Notes: generated by a model from the sequence alone, not told the origin. Numbered from the stretch's first letter, positions 29,591 through 38,334 are shown. The stretch: DNA of 54,215 nucleotides from Syntrophobacterales bacterium (GCA_031274925.1 JAISPL010000004.1:1-54215); one strand, 5' to 3'. Translations and numbers: made by a program.

Positions 29591-30603
29591 TGAAAAGAAA
29601 CATTCGATGGATCTTCGTGATCGCGGTCCTTTTTCTGGCGCTTGCCGGCGTATCTCTTCTCTCTCTGTGTACAGGAGCCGCAGCTATTCCGCCGGGACGG
29701 ATCCTCACTATTCTGTTCACGGACGATGGAAGCACGTTCCGCAGTATTCTTGTCGATATACGCATTCCTCGGCTGATTCTCGGGTTTTCGGTGGGCGGGG
29801 CGCTGAGCCTCGCAGGAGTCATCCTTCAAGGGACGTTTCGGAACAATCTCGTCGAACCTTATACCTTAGGTATATCCGGTGGAGCAGCCTTGGGGGTTTC
29901 GGTGGCTGCCATTATGGGTCTTGGCCATATGTTAGGGGTATATGCCCAACCAGCCGCCGGATTTGCAGGCAGCCTCCTAGTGATCCTTTTTCTCTACCTC
30001 ATGAACGCCAGTAGGGGGGCTTTAAAAGCCCCGAGCCTTCTCCTCACCGGGGTCATGGTGAGCTTCATATCATCTTCTTTTGTTCTCCTCATTATGTCTA
30101 TTTCCAGGACAGAGCAACTCCATGATATCCTTTTCTGGATCATTGGTTCTCTCGGTGAAGCGGATTGGATCCTCGTGAAGTTCTCCCTGTTTGTGACCCT
30201 TTCCGGATTGGCAGTCTCCTATCTTTTCTGTGTTGACCTTAACGCCCTGGCTTTAGGGGAGGATGAGGCGCTACATCTTGGTGTCAACGTGGAGCGCACG
30301 AAACAGTCGGTTCTCGTCGTCGCGTCTCTCCTTGCCGGAGTGTCTGTATCTATTTCCGGGGTCATCGGTTTTGTGGGTCTCGTGGTTCCCCATTTTGTCA
30401 GGATGTGGGTGGGGGTAGACCACAGGATTGTTATGATCGCCTCATTTTTGTCGGGAGCCATCTTTCTGATCCTCTGCGATACTGCGGCCAAGACCCTTGT
30501 CATGCCAATGGAATTGCCGGTGGGGGTAATAACGGGAATCCTGGGCGGGATTCTTTTTATTTATGCCCTTACCAAAAAAGAGCTGTCTCTTGGGAGGCAG
30601 TAG
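29590..30603 (+). CDS. btuC: Corrinoid ABC transporter permease, BtuC/FecCD family
   Basis: The 337-residue integral membrane protein has the FecCD pattern of about ten helices, with IRIPRLILGFSVGGALSLAGVILQGTFRNNLVEPYTLGISGGAALG near the N-terminus and ISGVIGFVGLVVPHFVRMWVGVDHR towards the end. It forms the channel for the substrate delivered by BtuF. GTG at 29590 overlaps the btuF stop by one base, and btuD follows with no gap, so translation is coupled. Confidence 0.92.
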   Translation: MKRNIRWIFVIAVLFLALAGVSLLSLCTGAAAIPPGRILTILFTDDGSTFRSILVDIRIPRLILGFSVGGALSLAGVILQGTFRNNLVEPYTLGISGGAALGVSVAAIMGLGHMLGVYAQPAAGFAGSLLVILFLYLMNASRGALKAPSLLLTGVMVSFISSSFVLLIMSISRTEQLHDILFWIIGSLGEADWILVKFSLFVTLSGLAVSYLFCVDLNALALGEDEALHLGVNVERTKQSVLVVASLLAGVSVSISGVIGFVGLVVPHFVRMWVGVDHRIVMIASFLSGAIFLILCDTAAKTLVMPMELPVGVITGILGGILFIYALTKKELSLGRQ

Positions 30604-31386
30604 ATGCTCGAGATACGAAACCTCACGTGTGGATACGGGTCTGACCCGGTATTGAAGAATATAAGCGTAACGGTTAGGACCGGAGAATTCGTAACAATCA
30701 TCGGACCCAATGGTTCCGGCAAGACCACGTTTATGAGGGCTGTCTCCAGAGTAATAAAGCCCGCCAATGGCCTCATTACTCTGGATGGCAGGAATGTGAG
30801 TGATTTCAGCTTCAAGGAGTTCGCCCGAATGGTCGCCGTTGCGGGCAATCTCCGGGATACGGATCTTCCCATGTCCGTTTTTGAGTTTGTGCTTCTGGGG
30901 AGGATACCTCACCTTAAGGGGTTGTCAGCGCTGGAGAACAGGACGGATTTCGCTCACGCCCATGACGCTATGGCCCTTACCGGGACTCTTGATCTTGGGA
31001 AGAGGTCCGTCAACAGTCTGAGCAGCGGAGAGAGGCAGATAGTTTTTATTGCCAGGGCGCTGGCACAGGAACCGCGCCTCCTTCTGCTTGACGAACCTAC
31101 CAGTTACCTTGATATTACGCACCAGGCGAGAGTCATGGATCTGGTCAAAAAACTGAACAGTGAACAAAATCTGACCATCATTACCATCCTCCATGACCTC
31201 AATCTTGCTTCACATTATTGTGACAGGATTCTGCTCTTTAAGGATGGAACCTTAACCAGGGATGGTTCTCCCGGGGAAGTATTGACGAAGGAGATCTTAG
31301 AAGAGGTCTACAGGACGCCCGTCGTCATCCTCGAAAACCCCGCCACAGGAAGACCCTATGTGTGCCAATTACCCTCACCTCAGTAA
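30604..31386 (+). CDS. btuD: Corrinoid ABC transporter ATP-binding protein, BtuD/FecE family
   Basis: The 260-residue ATPase has Walker A GPNGSGKTT, the signature LSSGERQ, Walker B LLLLDEPTS and the switch His in ILHDLN. It would drive the BtuC channel. The ATG follows the btuC stop directly. Iron-siderophore ATPases look alike, so the vitamin assignment rests on the upstream cobalamin riboswitch. Confidence 0.92.
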   Translation: MLEIRNLTCGYGSDPVLKNISVTVRTGEFVTIIGPNGSGKTTFMRAVSRVIKPANGLITLDGRNVSDFSFKEFARMVAVAGNLRDTDLPMSVFEFVLLGRIPHLKGLSALENRTDFAHAHDAMALTGTLDLGKRSVNSLSSGERQIVFIARALAQEPRLLLLDEPTSYLDITHQARVMDLVKKLNSEQNLTIITILHDLNLASHYCDRILLFKDGTLTRDGSPGEVLTKEILEEVYRTPVVILENPATGRPYVCQLPSPQ

Positions 31387-31505
31387 ATCACCGTTTCCTG
31401 TCAATTATGTCGCTCTTATCCTCCGCGTCCTATTTATCCCTCCCTCCATGGAAGAATTCCAGATATTTTTGCATCCAATATTCTTATGATTTTTGACGTT
31501 ATTCC

Positions 31506-31535
31506 TTGACAATATCCGTCTGTTACAAATATACT
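31506..31535 (+). promoter_or_regulatory. Strong sigma70-type promoter of the structured RNA
   Basis: TTGACA (31506-31511), an 18-base spacer and TATACT (31530-31535). Transcription would begin near 31542. It points at a region with no convincing protein gene but with a strong terminator 280 bases downstream. Confidence 0.75.
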
Positions 31536-31541
31536 AAATTT

Positions 31542-31824
31542 AAATGACAGCACCATAATTTTTCCCTCTGTATGAAACAACACAACATAACGTTCTACCC
31601 ACACTGGCAACAAGGGGAGGCACTTTGCCTCTGAACCTGTCTCCAGGCATGCCCGTTGACGTCTCTTTGCTCCCCTTGCTTCCGGTAATGCGGCTATCTT
31701 CGACCCGCCGGAAGTGGCGTACCCCTATTCCGGGGACCACCGCTTGTCCCCTGAAGGTCGGCCTCTCATTAAGCGCATCAGAACCTTCCCTGGAGAACTT
31801 CTCTCCAGGGAAGGTTCTTTTTTT
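31542..31824 (+). ncRNA. Stand-alone structured RNA of about 280 nt, family unknown
   Basis: The region between a consensus promoter and an ideal terminator is dense in perfect stems. CAAGGGGAG (31610-31618 region) pairs with CTCCCCTTG (31670-31679 region), and there is an alternative GAGGC/GCCTC hairpin inside. Further stems are CCTG/CAGG, CTTCCG/CGGAAG enclosing GCGG/CCGC, and GTGG-CCCC/GGGG-CCAC. No protein frame with recognisable similarity spans it. Size fits a house-keeping RNA such as 6S or a large SRP RNA, but I cannot match conserved sequence of 6S, SRP, tmRNA or RNase P. It is therefore left unassigned. Confidence 0.6.
31780..31824 (+). terminator. Terminator of the structured RNA
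   Basis: AGAACCTTCCCTGGAGA (31780-31796), a 5-base loop ACTTC, and the perfect inverted copy (31802-31818), followed by a run of T up to 31824. This is one of the strongest intrinsic terminators in the window and works only in the + direction. It is too far (about 390 bases, with other stems between) to belong simply to btuD. Confidence 0.9.
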
Positions 31825-32414
31825 ATATATCAAAAACAGGTGTATCGGCACGGTCTATGGCCGGGACGATGAAGATAGAACATTTCTCAAAATTAGCGGA
31901 GGGGCTACGATGGGGCGATGTGTGTCATATAAGCATATAGCCTGCGGCGGTGCTTTGCTGTACAGCGGGAAGTGTCAGAACGGACCCTGCCACGGGTTAT
32001 CGCCGCCATCGGCGGCTATTACAGAGAGCCGGATCCGGTCTTTCCGTATGTCTCGGGCTTAAGGCAGACCGCCCGCCTTTTGCTGGCGGCATGTTTACCA
32101 TTGCCCGTAAAAAGATTGTTGCACCTTTGGGCGATAAAGCAAGATTCATGGTAATACAGCTTCATCTAATTAAAAACTTTCAATAAAGGAAGATGGCGAG
32201 TGTTTGCCGCCAAGATATTTACAAAAGAATGTGAAGGCATCTACGATAGATACATAATGCGATTGATAACCCATTTTGATCTGCGCAATGAGATAACTGA
32301 ATGGGTAAAAAGACGTAGTGGGTATATTGAAGTAGTGTTTCTTTGAAGGGTGATTACAAGAAATCAAAACACACATTATCCGAGACTTGCTTCCCGGAAA
32401 AGGAGATCTTAATT
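31825..32414. other. 590-bp region, no confident gene
   Basis: Only weak frames are present. One of 48 codons (GTG at 32200 to TGA at 32346, + strand) begins VFAAKIFTKECEGIYDRYIMR and has AAAGGAAG upstream, but resembles nothing I know. Another stretch (31972-32070) reads RVIAAIGGYYREPDPVFPYVSGLR and may be coding debris. No promoter for the RCC1 gene was assigned. Confidence 0.4.
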
Positions 32415-33509
32415 ATGAAAAACAGAAAAAACATGTGCTTAGCCATACTCTTATCAGCTGTGCTTATGCTGACGCTGATGCCATTTATGGTAAGCGCAGA
32501 TACAAAGCCGGAGATACAGGTGAGCGGGCCCATGCAGCAGGTAGAGCGGGTGCAACCACTACAACAAACAATACCACAAGTACCACTAACGACGGCGTTC
32601 ACCGCCAAGGCTCTTGCAGGGGGCGTCGGAGGAAGCCACACTTCCCTCGCCCTTAAAGACGACGGTACGGTATGGGCCTGGGGATGGAATGCTTTTGGTC
32701 AGCTTGGCATAGGGACTGCCGTTGACTATCGCCCCACCCCCGTGCAGGTGAAGGGCCCGCTCGGCAAGGGTAATTTAACCGGTATTACGGCCCTGGTTGC
32801 AGGACACTATCATTCCCTCGCCCTTAAAGACGACGGTACGGTATGGGCCTGGGGATGGAACCATTGCGGTGAAATCGGCGACGGGACCAGTGAGTCTTGC
32901 AATTTCAAAATGCCCCTAGACCCGCCGCCCACTATTATTCGCCCCACCCCCGTGCAGGTGAAGGGCCCGCTCGGCAAGGGTAATTTAACCGGTATTACGG
33001 CCATTGCCGGGGGAGGCTGGCGCTCCCTCGCCCTTAAATACGACGGTACGGTGTGGACATGGGGATGGAATGGTTGGAGTACACTGGGCGACGGGACCAA
33101 CGATAGCAAGCCTCACCCCACCCCCGTGCAGGTGAAGAATTTAACCGGTATCAAGGCCATTGCCGGGGGATACAATTATGTCCTTGTCCTTAAATACGAC
33201 GGTACTGTGTGGGCATGGGGGCAGAATGATGGTTCCGGTGAACTGGGCGATGGGACCACTACTAATAGAAATACCCCCGTGCAGGTGAAGGGCAAAGACG
33301 GCGTGGGTTATTTAACTGGTATTACGGCTCTGGCTGCTGGTAGCAATCACTCCCTGGCAATAAAAAGCGACGGCTCGGTATGGGCATGGGGGTATAATCC
33401 TTGGGGTCAATTAGGCGATGGGACCAGTGGGTCCTCTAACAATCGCTCCACCCCCGTTGAGGTGAAGACGACCCTGATCATTCATCCCCTATCCGATAGA
33501 ACTCCTTAA
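32415..33509 (+). CDS. Exported RCC1-repeat protein (3' end probably damaged)
   Basis: The 364-residue protein has a Sec signal peptide (residues about 1-27, LSAVLMLTLMPFMVSA). About five RCC1 repeats follow, each of the form TGITALVAGHYHSLALKDDGTVWAWGWN..GQLGDGT..RPTPVQVKG. They should build a beta-propeller outside the cytoplasm. The ATG at 32415 has AAAGGAG upstream; an in-frame TTG at 32343 was rejected. The protein ends abruptly in LIIHPLSDRTP, and sequence after the stop still spells a worn repeat, so the original was longer. Function unknown; bacterial RCC1-like proteins are often surface or binding proteins. Confidence 0.8.
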   Translation: MKNRKNMCLAILLSAVLMLTLMPFMVSADTKPEIQVSGPMQQVERVQPLQQTIPQVPLTTAFTAKALAGGVGGSHTSLALKDDGTVWAWGWNAFGQLGIGTAVDYRPTPVQVKGPLGKGNLTGITALVAGHYHSLALKDDGTVWAWGWNHCGEIGDGTSESCNFKMPLDPPPTIIRPTPVQVKGPLGKGNLTGITAIAGGGWRSLALKYDGTVWTWGWNGWSTLGDGTNDSKPHPTPVQVKNLTGIKAIAGGYNYVLVLKYDGTVWAWGQNDGSGELGDGTTTNRNTPVQVKGKDGVGYLTGITALAAGSNHSLAIKSDGSVWAWGYNPWGQLGDGTSGSSNNRSTPVEVKTTLIIHPLSDRTP

Positions 33510-33604
33510 GCCTCATAATTGACGGTACGATGTGGACATGGAGGGATATAATGTTCAAGTCAGATAGGCTACGGGACCGCTGCTAATGGAAAAGGAGGTA
33601 AAGA

Positions 33605-34887
33605 ATGAACATTATGCAGGACCTTATACCCGCGGGGCGGAGGAATAGACCCGGCAGGGCTAACCCCATGACGTTTATAACGATTCACAACACGGGCAAC
33701 AGGTCAAAAGGTGCGGACGTGAAAAGCCACGCAGCGTACATCAAAGGCGAAAAAGCCACAAACGGACCCGTATCGTGGCATTACACAATGGACGAAAAGA
33801 ACATATACCAGCACTTGCCCGACAATGAGGACGGCTTCCACGCCGGGGACGGAAACCGTAAAGGCATAGGTATTGAAATTTGCATGAACAGCGACGGCGA
33901 TTTACAAGGCGCGACGGACATGGCGGCGGAGCTTACGGCGTATTTATGTAAGGAGCATAATATCCTTGTTGCAAATGTCGTACAACATAATCAGTGGAAC
34001 AAGACGAAAGATTGTCCGCAGCTTTTACGCAGCGGCAGTTCCTACCCATGGGACGTGTTTATCAACAAAGTCGTGGCATTGTTAGGGATAAGCTCACCTG
34101 CGCGACCACCGCAAACGACAAAACAATATGGGACTTTCTCAAAAGCAAGGGGTTAAACGACTTTGCCGTGGCGGGTCTTATGGACAATCTATACGCCGAA
34201 AGCACGCTTTGTTTGACTTTGCGAAAGCAACGTGCTTGTCAATAGGCGACTTGACCATGCAGCTTGAATTCATGTGAAAGAACTGCAGGGTGGCGTTATG
34301 ACCGCCCTTAGAGGCGCGAAAACTGTTCGTGAAGCGTCAAACGATACTTACGCAATACGAAAAACCAAAAGACAAAGGCGAGGAGGTAAAGAAGCAACGG
34401 GAGAAGTACGGGCAAGGCTACTTTGACAAATTCACGGACAAGCCCTCCGCGCCCACAGCCTTTAAGAAAGGGGACATAGTACAGTTTACGGGCGGCGAGT
34501 ATGTATCAGCAGACGCCGCAAAAGCCGCCAACACGCGCCCCGCAAGCCGTTGCAAGGTAACCCAGACAGCAAGTAGCGGGAAATATCCGCTTCACCTTGT
34601 ATCAGAGGACGGCGGCAAAGTATTTGGGTGGGTTGCCGCCGTGCATGTTTCGGCAATCGAACAAACCCCCACCGGAGCCGGGTCCCATTACGCCGTACAC
34701 GGTCAGGGTAGATAAGGGGACAAGCTACCGCAAAGACGCAGGGGATAGCTTTGCCGTTGCGGGGACGATAAACGACAACGGCGTATATACCATTGTCGAG
34801 GAATTGACCGACACCACCGGGAAAAGGTGGGGTAAACTCAAAAGTGGCGCGGGGTGGTTGCATCTTTCCGCCGTTACGAAAATATAA
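33605..34887 (+). pseudogene. Frameshifted phage-type endolysin (amidase, lysozyme-like, SH3 domains)
   Basis: The first frame (33605-34156, 183 residues) is an intact Amidase_2 domain, with zinc ligands His28 (TIHNTG), His128 and Cys137 (QHNQWNKTKDCP). The frame then breaks. A second frame continues IWDFLKSKGLNDFAVAGLMDNLYAEST, a third GDLTMQLEFM-stop-KELQ...ALRGAKTVREASND, and a fourth EKPKDKGEEVKKQREKYGQGYFDKF with an SH3-like domain. After a slip in a CCCCC run near 34668, a last frame gives a second SH3 domain ending at 34887. The layout is typical of endolysins of clostridial phages, so transfer from Firmicutes is likely. The amidase part alone might still be active. Confidence 0.8.
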
Positions 34888-35131
34888 CTGTGTCCGATCC
34901 TGACACATGAAAACGCAAAAATGCCTGCCGCGGCCCTTGTTTTCGCTATCCCCGTCGGCTTGTGTCCCATTACGTGGTGTGAGAAAATGCCTGCCGAGGC
35001 TTAATCCGTACGGCGCCATATCGGTCCTGAGGCGGTTGACCGTATGCTCGAAAAAATAAGCAAGCCGCGATTAGAATGGGGGTGTTGCTGCACGGAATGA
35101 TACCAAAATAACAATGTCAAGAAAGACAGCA

Positions 35132-35149
35132 GCCCGGGCCGCCCCGGGC
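35132..35149 (-). terminator. GC-rich hairpin after dctM
   Basis: GCCCGGG and CCCGGGC (35132-35149) form a compact hairpin about 20 bases past the dctM stop. On the - strand it is followed by a moderately T-rich stretch (CTGCTGTCTTTCTTG). It probably ends the dctPQM transcript, although the T run is poor. Confidence 0.5.
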
Positions 35150-35168
35150 ATTGCCGGTCAATAAACTT

Positions 35169-36476
35169 CTATTTCACGATGTTCGACAGCACAAGGACTG
35201 TCGCGTACGGAAAAAGCATGAGAAGTATTATGGAAATTATGTAAGACGGGATATAGTAGAGACTCCCTCTGAACACGGTCCCCAAGGGGATGTCTTTTGC
35301 CATCCCCGCCACGACGTAACAGCAGATACCTATTGGGGGCATGATTGATCCCATGGTGGTGACAATACATATTACCTGGCCGAACCATATTGGGTCATAT
35401 CCCATCTGCATGACGATAGGGTAGAATATGGGTAGTGAAACGAGAAGGAACGCGAGGGCATCCATAACACAGCCTCCTATAATGTAGCAGAGTATAATGA
35501 TCCAGAAAAGCGCCCAGCCAGGAAGGGTGAGGCTTGATATCATGGATGCAGCCTCGTAAGGTAGACGTGTCACAGCTAAGAACCTGCCGAAGATGACAGC
35601 ACCCGCCACTATTGTGAATACGAGACAGGAGATGCGGAGTGTATCCACAATTGAGGCGATAAAGCCTTCCCATGTAATTTTTTTCCGCACGAGGCACAGG
35701 ACGAGCGCTATGGCGCAGCTTGCCGCCGCAGCTTCCGTCGCGGTGACCACTCCGGTGAAAAGGGCATACATGATGATTATAAAGAGAATCGTGATATCGA
35801 TGAGGTCTGGAAGGGCTTTCAGTCTTTCCAGCCATGTGCTTTTTGGGCCTTTAGGTCCCCACTCCGGGTTCCGCCGGCATATATAGATCACGGTGGCCGC
35901 GATAAGGATGGTCAATATGGCGCTGGGGATCACATTCCCGAAGAAAAGCTTACCGATGGATTGCCCCGTATAGAGGCCATAGACCACAAGGACGATACTG
36001 GGTGGGATGAGAACGCCCAATGTTGCGCCAGCTGCTACCGAACCAGCGCTCAGTTGGGGATGGTAGTTGTACTTTTTCATCTCCGGTATGGCAATGGTGC
36101 TCATGGTGGCGGCGGTCGCAGTATTGGAGCCGCTGATTGCGGAAAAGATGGCGCATGCCATGATGGTCGTTATGGCAAGGCCGCCTTTATACTGGCCGAA
36201 CCACTTGTAAGTCACCTTGTAGAGGCCGTTGCTATAGCCGCCGTAATGGGCAAACTCGCCTACCAGGATGAACATGGGGATTACGGTGAGACCGTAACTC
36301 GAGAAGATATTCCAGAGCTCCGTTCCTATCATGCCAAGGGCCGCCTTCATGGAGGTGACATACGCTACTCCTAAGAAACCGACAAGGGCCATGGTAAACC
36401 CTGCAGGTATTTTAAACAGGAACAGGATAGCGAACATAATGATGATGCCGTATATACCAACGATAGGTCCGTCCAT
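35169..36476 (-). CDS. dctM: TRAP transporter large permease subunit DctM
   Basis: The 435-residue protein has about twelve membrane helices and DctM-family segments such as AISGSNTATAATMSTIAIPEMKKYNY, AAGATLGVLIPPSIVLVVYGLYTGQSIGKLFFGNVIPSA and PPIGICCYVVAGMAKD. It is the main sodium- or proton-coupled channel of a tripartite periplasmic transporter, working with the binding protein and DctQ. It follows the dctQ stop with no gap. The exact organic-acid substrate cannot be read from the sequence. Confidence 0.95.
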   Translation of the reverse strand: MDGPIVGIYGIIIMFAILFLFKIPAGFTMALVGFLGVAYVTSMKAALGMIGTELWNIFSSYGLTVIPMFILVGEFAHYGGYSNGLYKVTYKWFGQYKGGLAITTIMACAIFSAISGSNTATAATMSTIAIPEMKKYNYHPQLSAGSVAAGATLGVLIPPSIVLVVYGLYTGQSIGKLFFGNVIPSAILTILIAATVIYICRRNPEWGPKGPKSTWLERLKALPDLIDITILFIIIMYALFTGVVTATEAAAASCAIALVLCLVRKKITWEGFIASIVDTLRISCLVFTIVAGAVIFGRFLAVTRLPYEAASMISSLTLPGWALFWIIILCYIIGGCVMDALAFLLVSLPIFYPIVMQMGYDPIWFGQVICIVTTMGSIMPPIGICCYVVAGMAKDIPLGTVFRGSLYYIPSYIISIILLMLFPYATVLVLSNIVK

Positions 36477-36962
36477 CTAATTTTCCTCTTTCTTCTTAAA
36501 TGTTTTAAGCAAATCAATGAGGAGCGTGAGAGACAACGTTCCGAAGCCCAGTGAGACGCAAAAAACAAAAGGATAGTATATGATCTTCATAGTTTCGGAG
36601 ACTTCATGGGATTCCCATATCTTCATACCCCACACAAAGATCTGCCATGTTACAATTGAGAAGAATATGAGGGTCACGAAATAGTTGATGCGGTCAAGGA
36701 ACCGGTTGAGCGGACCAGGAAATTTTTCGGTAAGAATGTCAACGACGATATGGTCTTTCTTTTTCTGGGTGTAACCGAGGGCAAAGGCGATCACCACCGC
36801 TCCCAAGAACGAGACGATCTCGTAAGCCCCCATGTAAGGCATGTGAAAAATACGGAGCACTACGTTGCTGGTGGCAAGGATCATGAGTCCCAGTACCGCG
36901 ACGCCTCCCAGAATTAGAAAGAGCTTGTTGAGAAATATATTCAGCCTGTCAAGATGATTCAT
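36477..36962 (-). CDS. dctQ: TRAP transporter small permease subunit DctQ
   Basis: The 161-residue protein has four membrane helices and the DctQ pattern (LGGVAVLGLMILATSNVVLRIF, EIVSFLGAVVIAFALGYTQKKKDHIVVDIL). It assists DctM. The ATG at 36962 has TTGGAGAAAACG directly upstream, so it is preferred over an in-frame ATG nine codons earlier. It lies between dctP (77-base gap) and dctM (no gap). Confidence 0.92.
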   Translation of the reverse strand: MNHLDRLNIFLNKLFLILGGVAVLGLMILATSNVVLRIFHMPYMGAYEIVSFLGAVVIAFALGYTQKKKDHIVVDILTEKFPGPLNRFLDRINYFVTLIFFSIVTWQIFVWGMKIWESHEVSETMKIIYYPFVFCVSLGFGTLSLTLLIDLLKTFKKKEEN

Positions 36963-37039
36963 CGTTTTCTCCAAGTAAAAGATCGGCAAGGCGGGTGCCT
37001 TGGATAATGTCCGTTATGCCGCCCGTTTTGCCGCGCCTG

Positions 37040-38071
37040 TCATTTATTTACTTTCTCGTATTTTGCTTTCAAGAGATAGGTATCTTTCAATATTTGCTCT
37101 CCCGGAAGCCCCTGGCCCGTCACCCTCTTTGTGTAGTCGTCGACCATGGGTTTTAAGAGTTTCAGCATCTCGGTTCTGTCTGTCTTTGAAAATGTGATTA
37201 CCTGGTGGTTGTACTTCTGCTTAGACCAGGCAAGGGACTCCTTTACATGGTTGTCCACATATTTTCCCGTCCATTCCGCCTGCTCCCTTCGTAAGTCGTC
37301 GATCACTTTCTTTACATCGGAAGGGAGAGAGTTCCATTTATCTTTATTCATCACCACCGCAAAGGAGGCGACAAAGAGGTTTGCCTCCGTGGCAAAGGGG
37401 CAATAAGCGGCAAAGTTGATGTCTTTCAATACCTCCAGGGAGGAGACGATTCCCTTCACCACACCCTTCTGTATCGCCTCAGGGGTCTCGGATTGAGGCA
37501 TGGCGACAGGGATCCCCCCCAATCTTTTGATTACATCGGCGCCGGTACCCGATACCCTGAGTTCCATGCCTTTCAAATCCTTCAAGGACTTTGCCGGCTT
37601 ACTTGTCATGATGTCTGCCGGAGGGCAGGTAAATAAGGTGATAATCTTCACCTTTTCAAATTCCTTGGGTTTATATTTCTCCACGAGATCGTATAATGTA
37701 AGGCTTGCCGCCTTCGCGGAGGCGAATCCCAGTGGAAGGTCAACTGCCTCCGAGATCGGGAAGCGACCCGGCTGGTAGCTCATGGCGAAGTTGCCGATAT
37801 CGGCCATGCCGGTCAATACCCCGTCGAAGATATTCTTCGCAGGCAGGAGCGTGCTGCCGGGGAATGTTTGGACCTTCACCTTTCCGCCCGTTCTCTTTTC
37901 GACTTCTTTTGCCCATCTCTCCATCTGGACGCAGGGGAAGGTAGTGGCGGGAGGGAAGTTCGCATACTTCAGGGTGATGGTTTGGCTTTTCGCGGAAAAA
38001 GGACAGACGAGGAGGGAGACGGTGAAAAAAACAAAGAGAACGATGACAACTGTTAACTTCCTGCTGCTCAT
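37040..38071 (-). CDS. dctP: TRAP transporter substrate-binding protein DctP
   Basis: The 343-residue periplasmic protein has a signal peptide ending near PFSAKSQ. A DctP fold follows: ITLKYANFPPATTFPCVQMERWAKEVEKRTGGKVKVQTFPGSTL, the Arg-containing LKGMELRVSGTGADVIKRLGGIPVAMPQSETPEAIQKGVVKGIV that usually clamps a carboxylate, and a helical C-terminus. It delivers an organic acid to DctQM. The ATG follows AAAGGGGGTACCCC. A switch-like leader with a terminator lies 112 bases upstream, so the operon appears to be controlled by transcription attenuation. Confidence 0.93.
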   Translation of the reverse strand: MSSRKLTVVIVLFVFFTVSLLVCPFSAKSQTITLKYANFPPATTFPCVQMERWAKEVEKRTGGKVKVQTFPGSTLLPAKNIFDGVLTGMADIGNFAMSYQPGRFPISEAVDLPLGFASAKAASLTLYDLVEKYKPKEFEKVKIITLFTCPPADIMTSKPAKSLKDLKGMELRVSGTGADVIKRLGGIPVAMPQSETPEAIQKGVVKGIVSSLEVLKDINFAAYCPFATEANLFVASFAVVMNKDKWNSLPSDVKKVIDDLRREQAEWTGKYVDNHVKESLAWSKQKYNHQVITFSKTDRTEMLKLLKPMVDDYTKRVTGQGLPGEQILKDTYLLKAKYEKVNK

Positions 38072-38182
38072 GGGGTACCCCCTTTAAATGTGATTATGGT
38101 ACTGCTCATACCCTGGCCGCTCATGCACCTTTTCGGGGAATAGGCACGGCAGAGCGGCGAAGGCCTGTAATATAAAAATAAA

Positions 38183-38272
38183 AAAGGCCATGATACGACT
38201 CATGGCCTTTAAACAAAATCGGCCATGAACGGTGTGAAACCGTCCATGGCCAGATAATTACGGTCTCACACC
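38183..38272 (-). promoter_or_regulatory. Candidate attenuator/riboswitch controlling dctPQM
   Basis: Read on the - strand, segment a GGTGTGAGACCGT (38272-38260) can pair over 13 positions with b ACGGTTTCACACC (38243-38231). Instead, GGCCATGGACGGT (38251-38239) can pair over 13 positions with ACCGTTCATGGCC (38233-38221). The two stems exclude each other. Downstream, AAAGGCCATG (38210-38201) and CATGGCCTTT (38192-38183) form a terminator followed by TTTATTTTTATA. If the first stem forms, the freed CATGGCC (38227-38221) can pair with the terminator's left arm and block it. The pairings are seen; the regulatory logic is inferred. Confidence 0.7.
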
Positions 38273-38328
38273 TACAATATTTGCTGCCACCGCCAGCTTA
38301 ATTTGGATATAATTGTTGCGTTGATCAT
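38272..38328 (-). CDS. Possible 18-residue leader peptide with a Trp-Arg-Trp run
   Basis: ATG at 38328 opens a frame MINATIISKLSWRWQQIL ending at TAG 38274-38272, whose last G is the first base of segment a of the dctPQM switch. The two Trp codons lie 18-26 bases before the stop, the right distance for ribosome stalling to free segment a. There is no Shine-Dalgarno; the predicted transcription start lies at or very near the ATG, so it would be leaderless. Translation is unproven. Confidence 0.35.
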   Translation of the reverse strand: MINATIISKLSWRWQQIL

Positions 38329-38334
38329 AGTAGT

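Noticed and set aside
31542-31824. Firm assignment of the structured RNA to 6S RNA, SRP RNA, tmRNA or RNase P RNA
   Set aside because: None of the conserved sequence blocks of SRP (GGAAGGAAGCAG region), tmRNA or RNase P were found, and the 6S central bubble could not be drawn with confidence. A covariance search is needed.
31625-32062. A 145-codon + strand open frame (MPLNLSPGMPVDVSLL...)
   Set aside because: It starts with TTG without a ribosome site, runs through a perfect terminator hairpin, and resembles no protein family I know. The region is better explained as a structured RNA.
33605-34887. A complete prophage around the endolysin
   Set aside because: No capsid, tail, portal, terminase or integrase genes flank it; neighbours are an RCC1 gene and a TRAP operon.
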